The translations under genes were made by a program, and so were the position numbers. Shown here piece by piece: positions 61,449 through 64,000 of a stretch of DNA of 64,000 bases. The stretch covers positions 327,665 to 391,664 of the forward strand of contig CASFKG010000001.1 in the NCBI GenBank assembly GCA_949295325.1, read 5' to 3'. This stretch comes from an uncultured bacterium (GTDB lineage Bacteria; Bacillota_I; Bacilli_A; RFN20; CAG-826). Below the pieces are notes generated by a model. That model worked only from the letters and a program-made list of their open reading frames with translations, did no database searches and was not told where the DNA came from. Position 1 is the stretch's first letter; each line of letters begins with the position of its first letter.

Positions 61449-61486
61449 AAAAATAAACAAAGGGCCGCGGAGAGCCCGCGGCCTTT
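61449..61486 (-). terminator. Terminator of rpmE
   Basis: Minus strand: GGCCGCGG, loop GCTCT, CCGCGGCC, then CTTTGTTTATTTTT up to the metG start. Confidence 0.85.
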
Positions 61487-61506
61487 AGTTTAAACCAAAT
61501 CCTCGC

Positions 61507-61740
61507 TTATTTGTTGACGGCTTCGGCCTTCTTGGCTTCTACCTTGGCGAGCTTCTTGTTGAAGCGGTCGATGCGGCCGTCGGCGGCGACGAAGCGCTGC
61601 TTGCCGGTGTAGAAGGGATGGCAGTTGCTGCAGGTATCGACCTTGATTTCCTTGAGGGTCGAACCGGTTTCGAAGGTGTTCCCGCACGAAACGCAGGTGA
61701 CCTTGCAGCGGTGGTATTCGGGATGGATGTTCGCTTTCAT
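61507..61740 (-). CDS. rpmE: 50S ribosomal protein L31
   Basis: 77 residues, zinc-ribbon (C+) type: CVSC and CSNC pairs, then [23 protein letters not shown]. The zinc form serves as a zinc store that is replaced by the C- paralogue under starvation. A short Lys/Ala tail extends the C-terminus. ATG 61740 with AAAGGAG; a longer upstream frame is not needed. Confidence 0.96.
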   Translation of the reverse strand: MKANIHPEYHRCKVTCVSCGNTFETGSTLKEIKVDTCSNCHPFYTGKQRFVAADGRIDRFNKKLAKVEAKKAEAVNK

Positions 61741-61793
61741 TTCTTTACTCCTTTCGCCTTGCGGGAAGGCCCCGCAAAGAGAGTTACCGCCAT

Positions 61794-61823
61794 AATATAC
61801 GCGCGGGCGCAACCCTTTGGCAA
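61794..61823 (-). promoter_or_regulatory. rpmE promoter
   Basis: TTGCCA at 61818-61823, 18-bp spacer, TATATT at 61794-61799; leader of about 45 bases with Shine-Dalgarno site. Confidence 0.65.
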
Positions 61824-61884
61824 CGCAAAACTTCGCCCGCCCGGCCCTATTTCCGAAACCGGTTCAGCCCGAGGGTTTGTTTTC

Positions 61885-62487
61885 TCAGTCGAGACCCAAG
61901 GCAATTTCGTCGCCCGGCCGCACGAACATCGCCCGGGCCGAAGTAACCTTCATGTCCTGATGGTAATCCCAAAGCATCCCGGGTTTCATGTGGATGGGTA
62001 TGAGATGCTTCGGCTTTATGACTTCGTCGGCGGCCTTGGTCGCGTCTTCGGGGGTCATCGTGTAGAAACCGTCGATCGGCAGCAAGGCATAGTCGATGTT
62101 TTCCTTTTCCAAATCCTTCATCTCGGGAATCAAATCGGTATCGCCGGCGTGGTAGACGGTTATGCCGTCGGTCCTTACGAGATATCCGACGCATTCCTCC
62201 TTCTTGTGGTGGGAGTTGTAGGCCGGGACGGCCTGGACGTCGTAGCCGAAAGTGCTGTAGCTGAAGTATTTGCCGTCCTTGAGCATGTCGCGGCTACGGA
62301 GCACGACCATGCGGGGGCTAGGATTAAGAAGGGCCACGTTGTTATGGTCGTAATGCTCGTGCGTAATGAGGCATAGATCGCAGGGCCTCTTATAGTCGTC
62401 GCCGGCGAATGGGTCTATGTAGAGGGTCTTGCCCTCGTTATTGACCATGCGGACCGAAGCATGTCCCAAATAAAGAAGTCTTGTCAT
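61885..62487 (-). CDS. Metallo-beta-lactamase-fold hydrolase (UPF0173/UlaG-like)
   Basis: 200 residues. Metal-binding THEHYDHNN, His in YNSHHKKEECVGY, Asp in YHAGDTDLIPEM and final His in LIPIHMKPG. Small metal-dependent hydrolases of this type are widespread and mostly uncharacterised. ATG overlaps the stop of the upstream gene (ATGA). Confidence 0.85.
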   Translation of the reverse strand: MTRLLYLGHASVRMVNNEGKTLYIDPFAGDDYKRPCDLCLITHEHYDHNNVALLNPSPRMVVLRSRDMLKDGKYFSYSTFGYDVQAVPAYNSHHKKEECVGYLVRTDGITVYHAGDTDLIPEMKDLEKENIDYALLPIDGFYTMTPEDATKAADEVIKPKHLIPIHMKPGMLWDYHQDMKVTSARAMFVRPGDEIALGLD

Positions 62488-63083
62488 TTCAAATCCCCTT
62501 CCGAATAGGCTTTGTAAATCGGCAAAGGCACGAACCTTGGCGCAAGCATCATGAGCTCCCGGCTGATCGCGGGACTATGGATGAAGAAATTGTATCCTAG
62601 CCTCGTCTCAGGGTATCTCTCCTTCCGGTAGTCGATGATGAACAGCTGAAGCAGCCGGCCGGGAACGATATCGGTAGGGACTTCCAACCCCATCGCGTCG
62701 GCGTAGGGTTCGATCAGGGCGGTTTTGAATCCCCGTTCCGCTTTTGCGGGCTTTTTCGGAAAGCGGTAGGTTTCTATGAGATTGGCGTTTTCCGCGTAAA
62801 GCGCCGGTTTTTGCTCGAATATGCTCTCGGGGGAATACAAAACGTAGAGGCGGGCGTACGCGGAATCGGGACGCGGCAAAAATTCCTTGAACGCATAGCC
62901 GAGCACGACCTCCCCTTCCATGAGGAGTTTCTTCCTCTTCCGGTACTCCGGGGTAAGGAAGCCGATCAGCCGCCCCCGGAAGGTATCGCGGTCCAAGGCG
63001 AAGGATATTTCCTCCTTACCGAAAGAAAGCCTCCTTGCGTAGAAGTCTCTCCTCAATTCCTCCAAGGCCTCTTTTACGTCCAC
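62484..63083 (-). CDS. Uncharacterised 199-residue protein
   Basis: Not recognised. Soluble, mixed alpha/beta, with FLTPEYRKRKKLLMEGEVVLGYAF and a conserved-looking PGRLLQLFIIDYR stretch. GTG start; TAGTAT is six bases upstream. Coupled to the MBL-fold hydrolase, which suggests a joint function. No signal peptide or membrane helix. Confidence 0.65.
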   Translation of the reverse strand: MDVKEALEELRRDFYARRLSFGKEEISFALDRDTFRGRLIGFLTPEYRKRKKLLMEGEVVLGYAFKEFLPRPDSAYARLYVLYSPESIFEQKPALYAENANLIETYRFPKKPAKAERGFKTALIEPYADAMGLEVPTDIVPGRLLQLFIIDYRKERYPETRLGYNFFIHSPAISRELMMLAPRFVPLPIYKAYSEGDLK

Positions 63084-63095
63084 GGAACAATACTA
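63084..63095 (-). promoter_or_regulatory. Leaderless-type promoter of the 199-residue/MBL operon
   Basis: TAGTAT at 63090-63095, six bases before GTG 63083. Confidence 0.6.
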
Positions 63096-63256
63096 ACAAA
63101 GCCAACCCGCCGGGGATAATGGAAACGGAAAATTGGCCTTGGGCCGGGGCAAAATCCCCAAAGGCCCGTATATGTGGCATAAAATGCCCCGAAACCAAAT
63201 TTACTTCGGGAATTGGCTCCGTTTTGGTGGTAGCATCCTCCAAAGAAGGGAAACAA

Positions 63257-64000
63257 ATGATTAGCAAAAGCACAGCGATACAGGTTCTCAACATAGCCCT
63301 CTCCACCGGCGGGGACTACGCGGAGATCTACGTGGAAGACACCAAAAGGCTTTCGTTGAACTATCTGGACAAAAAAGTCGACGGCGTCTCCCGCGGCCAT
63401 AGTTACGGGGCCGGCATCAGGATCTTGCTCGGCACCGATTCGGTTTACGGCTCCACGAACGATCTGAGCCGAAAGGGGCTTGGCGCCCTCGCGGAAACGT
63501 TGTCCGCGAGATTTGACGGCGAAAGGAAATTCACCGTCTCTTCCCTGAAAAAGGGAAAGGTACCGACCGTCAACGAATACGAAGACCATCTTTCGGATGC
63601 GCCGGTCGAGGAAAAACTTTCAGTCCTCAAGGAAATCCAGGACGCGGCCTTCGGTTACGATCCCCGCATCGTCTCGGTTCGTTCTTCCTTCCTCGAAACC
63701 CATAAGGACATCGAAACCTACGTGGCCGAAGGCGAGACCGCCTATGTCTACAAAGCCAGCGAGGAAAGGGGCCGCATGGCCGCCAGCGCGGTTGCCCGCG
63801 AAGGCGATAAGGTCGAAACGGGATTCGAGGCCCCGGGCCGTTCGGCCGGCTGGGGCTGGTTTAAGGAAAACGTCGATCCGAAGAAACTCGGGACCGAAGC
63901 CGCCAGGCAGGCCGTCGTGCTGCTCGGAGCCAGGGAATGCCCGAGCGGCCGCTTCCCGGTCATCATCGGAAACGGCTTCGGCGGCGTGCTTTTCCACGAA
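63257..64000 (+). CDS. tldD: TldD-family metalloprotease subunit (partial, runs off window)
   Basis: 248 residues are visible from ATG 63257 (AAGAAGG upstream); the frame is open to the last base. GDYAEIYVEDTKRLSLNYLDKKVDGVSRGHSYGAGIR is the conserved TldD/PmbA opening, and the visible part ends at GNGFGGVLFHE, the first half of the HExxxH zinc site. TldD and its partner TldE (PmbA) cleave small peptides. The presence of the metal site marks it as TldD rather than TldE; TldE probably follows outside the window. Confidence 0.9.
   Translation, partial: MISKSTAIQVLNIALSTGGDYAEIYVEDTKRLSLNYLDKKVDGVSRGHSYGAGIRILLGTDSVYGSTNDLSRKGLGALAETLSARFDGERKFTVSSLKKGKVPTVNEYEDHLSDAPVEEKLSVLKEIQDAAFGYDPRIVSVRSSFLETHKDIETYVAEGETAYVYKASEERGRMAASAVAREGDKVETGFEAPGRSAGWGWFKENVDPKKLGTEAARQAVVLLGARECPSGRFPVIIGNGFGGVLFHE

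Noticed and set aside
1-64000. tRNA, rRNA, CRISPR arrays, insertion sequences, prophage genes
   Set aside because: None was seen on reading both strands of the gaps; short or divergent elements could still be missed without a covariance or profile search.

Overview
The window looks like a chromosome segment of a GC-rich member of the Bacillota (class Bacilli in the broad sense), probably an uncultured gut-type lineage near the Erysipelotrichales/Mollicutes side. The reasons are the dnaX-ybaB-recR-tmk-holB-ricT-rsmI order, comFA-comFC, prfA-prmC-sua5-rpiB, CIRCE (HrcA) heat-shock operators, a cre-like (CcpA-type) operator, a ClpB without its N-domain as in mycoplasmas, and TGA used as stop. 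The exact lineage is inference. No rRNA, tRNA, CRISPR array, insertion sequence or prophage was seen.

Layout: 1-4.7 kb (minus) holds comFC (cut by the window edge), comFA, a TsaC/Sua5-RpiB fusion, prmC and prfA. 4.8-11.1 kb (plus) is the dnaX to rsmI operon. 11.1-18.5 kb (minus) runs patatin, pseudouridine synthase, a DUF1538 membrane protein, a tandem PII-like protein and a giant YfhO-type membrane protein. 18.6-24 kb has a HAD phosphatase, MntP and a polyamine operon in which arginine decarboxylase and agmatine deiminase are one protein, followed by AguB. 24-32 kb has a GH2 glycosidase operon with a divergent aconitase-X pair, an M24 peptidase, an amidohydrolase and Hsp20. 32-40 kb has small membrane proteins, a large modular PIN protein, a possible 35-residue gene behind cre-like sites, a MazG-like protein, GT8, ClpB and an ECF S component.

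40-51 kb is more accessory: a DUF2075 gene broken by a single-base frame change, two related lipoproteins, a LysR/cyclophilin-like/hydrolase cluster and UvrA2. 51-58.5 kb holds small genes, two convergent glycosyltransferases, a CoA-disulfide reductase with rhodanese domain, and an AT-richer insert with an AAA ATPase plus a small partner (a candidate defence pair) and a deletion-made TetR chimera. 58.5-64 kb returns to housekeeping: RlmD-type methyltransferase, metG, rpmE, an MBL hydrolase and the start of tldD.

The most general signal is transcriptional. In at least 17 transcription units the -10 hexamer lies only 6-8 nt before the start codon with no Shine-Dalgarno sequence, so the mRNA should begin at or next to the start codon (leaderless). 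Other units (clpB, hsp20, rpmE, both lipoproteins, the AAA gene) have ordinary leaders and strong Shine-Dalgarno sites, so the genome seems to run two initiation modes side by side. The best candidates for undescribed biology are this dual mode, the decarboxylase-deiminase fusion, the AAA/partner pair, the DUF1538-PII module and the PIN protein locus.
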